Source of the DNA: Bacillota bacterium
Lineage (GTDB): Bacteria > Bacillota > Dehalobacteriia > UBA4068
Length of the DNA: 7,227 nucleotides
Assembly: GCA_009778255.1 (NCBI GenBank)
Contig: WRKD01000117.1
Span: 1 to 7,227 of the forward strand
Direction: 5' to 3'
The notes below the pieces were generated by a model. That model was not told the origin of the DNA. It ran no database searches and was given only the letters and a program-made list of their open reading frames with translations. Every line of letters starts with the position of its first letter. Position 1 is the first letter of the stretch. Below, in pieces: positions 6,893-7,227 of the stretch. The translations under genes were made by a program, and so were the position numbers.

Positions 6893-7152
6893 GGTATACC
6901 TCCTTCGGTTACACATTTTCATAAAACAGTAATTGTTCGCGTAAAAATTAACGTTTGCCTTGATATTTAACGGTTATTATGACTATATAATCTTAATAAT
7001 CATGTCATACCTGGCTATATGAACACTACTCATTTTACAACATGGCTAATAATATTATAATGTGTTTTATTAATAAACTCAAGCATTTTCCATATGGGCG
7101 CCTCTAAAAACTAGCTTTACAACTCTGCCAAATTAGCTCAACTATCATTTTC
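6893..7152. other. AT-rich divergent intergenic spacer
   Basis: About 260 bases with no gene. It should hold the promoter of the leftward DUF3798 gene and perhaps that of the rightward nuclease gene. A TATAAT hexamer on the + strand (6986-6991) has a TTGATA upstream, but at 20 bases, longer than the usual 17. On the - strand, ATGACA (7003-7008) and TATAGT (6982-6987) are 15 bases apart. Small inverted arms ATGAC (6979-6983) and GTCAT (7004-7008) flank this core and could be an operator. None of these is strong enough to call on its own. Confidence 0.3.
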
Positions 7153-7182
7153 TCGTCATTGCGGCCTTCGCGCCGCAATCCC
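7153..7182 (+). repeat. Palindromic interspersed repeat, copy 2 (inverted)
   Basis: Begins TCGTCATTGCG and ends GCAATCC, sharing both ends with copy 1 but in the opposite orientation. The core is a perfect hairpin with 8-base arms ATTGCGGC (7158-7165) and GCCGCAAT (7172-7179) around a six-base loop containing TTCG. The two copies differ inside while both stay palindromic, as expected if the folded structure is what is maintained. It sits 19 bases before the start codon of the next gene, between the spacer and that gene's ribosome binding site. Confidence 0.7.
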
Positions 7183-7201
7183 CTTAATTAGGAGGCTGGT
7201 T

Positions 7202-7227
7202 ATGTACAGCTATGTCTATATCATGAC
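7202..7227 (+). CDS. Start of probable GIY-YIG nuclease gene (partial)
   Basis: Only eight full codons are in the window: MYSYVYIM, the next codon beginning AC (Thr). A perfect AGGAGG lies 6 bases before the ATG, so translation from here is very likely. The sequence fits the N-terminus of small GIY-YIG superfamily proteins, which often begin with YVYIM/L then TNK and lead into the GTLYIG catalytic motif; the YVY tyrosine would belong to the GIY element. Such small proteins are putative endonucleases of roughly 80-100 residues with unclear cellular roles. Given so few residues this is a pattern guess, though a fairly characteristic one. The palindromic repeat immediately upstream is notable. 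Confidence 0.5.

Noticed and set aside
6960..6991. TTGATA/TATAAT promoter for the GIY-YIG gene
   Set aside because: The spacer is 20 bases, too long for a normal sigma-A promoter, in very AT-rich sequence where such hexamers arise by chance.
5531..7182. CRISPR array or composite transposon
   Set aside because: There are only two divergent, inverted repeat copies 1.6 kb apart, with no regular spacers and no transposase between them.

Overview
The window looks like a chromosomal segment of a Bacillota bacterium, probably Clostridia-like or Negativicutes-like. The grounds are strong AGGAGG-type ribosome binding sites, a copper-amine-oxidase-N/CAP secreted protein, a YvlD-type membrane protein, a DUF3798 protein and an uncharacterised TolB-like propeller protein of a kind I associate with Bacilli and Clostridia. 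Every family call rests on reading the translations by eye; no database search was possible.

Left part (1-2158, + strand): three co-oriented genes about 45 bases apart. They are the 3' end of a beta-propeller protein, a small four-helix membrane protein of the phage-holin-4 superfamily (YvlD-like), and a secreted protein with a copper-amine-oxidase-like N domain followed by a CAP domain. They may be co-transcribed, and the membrane and secreted products suggest envelope functions.

Middle (2196-5363, - strand): one large gene, convergent with the left block, encoding a two-enzyme fusion. The N-terminal half is an EndoQ-like PHP-domain endonuclease with a four-cysteine zinc site. The C-terminal half is a compact UvrD/PcrA-type superfamily 1A helicase. 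Two QxxLF-type motifs, one at the domain junction and one at the extreme C-terminus, look like sliding-clamp binding peptides. This is the most interesting object in the window: a predicted nick-then-unwind machine for deaminated or damaged DNA in one polypeptide. Its start codon lies inside a tiny overlapping leader ORF.

Right part (5388-7227): a scarred, mobile-looking region. A broken VapBC-like toxin-antitoxin pair remains (the antitoxin C-terminus overlapping the N-terminus of a PIN toxin by ATGA). It is cut off on the right by a palindromic interspersed repeat. A DUF3798 periplasmic-binding-like protein follows on the - strand. After about 260 bases of AT-rich spacer comes a second, inverted copy of the repeat, only 19 bases upstream of the start of what appears to be a GIY-YIG nuclease gene that runs off the window. 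The juxtaposition of repeat and small nuclease gene suggests, but does not prove, that they are functionally linked.
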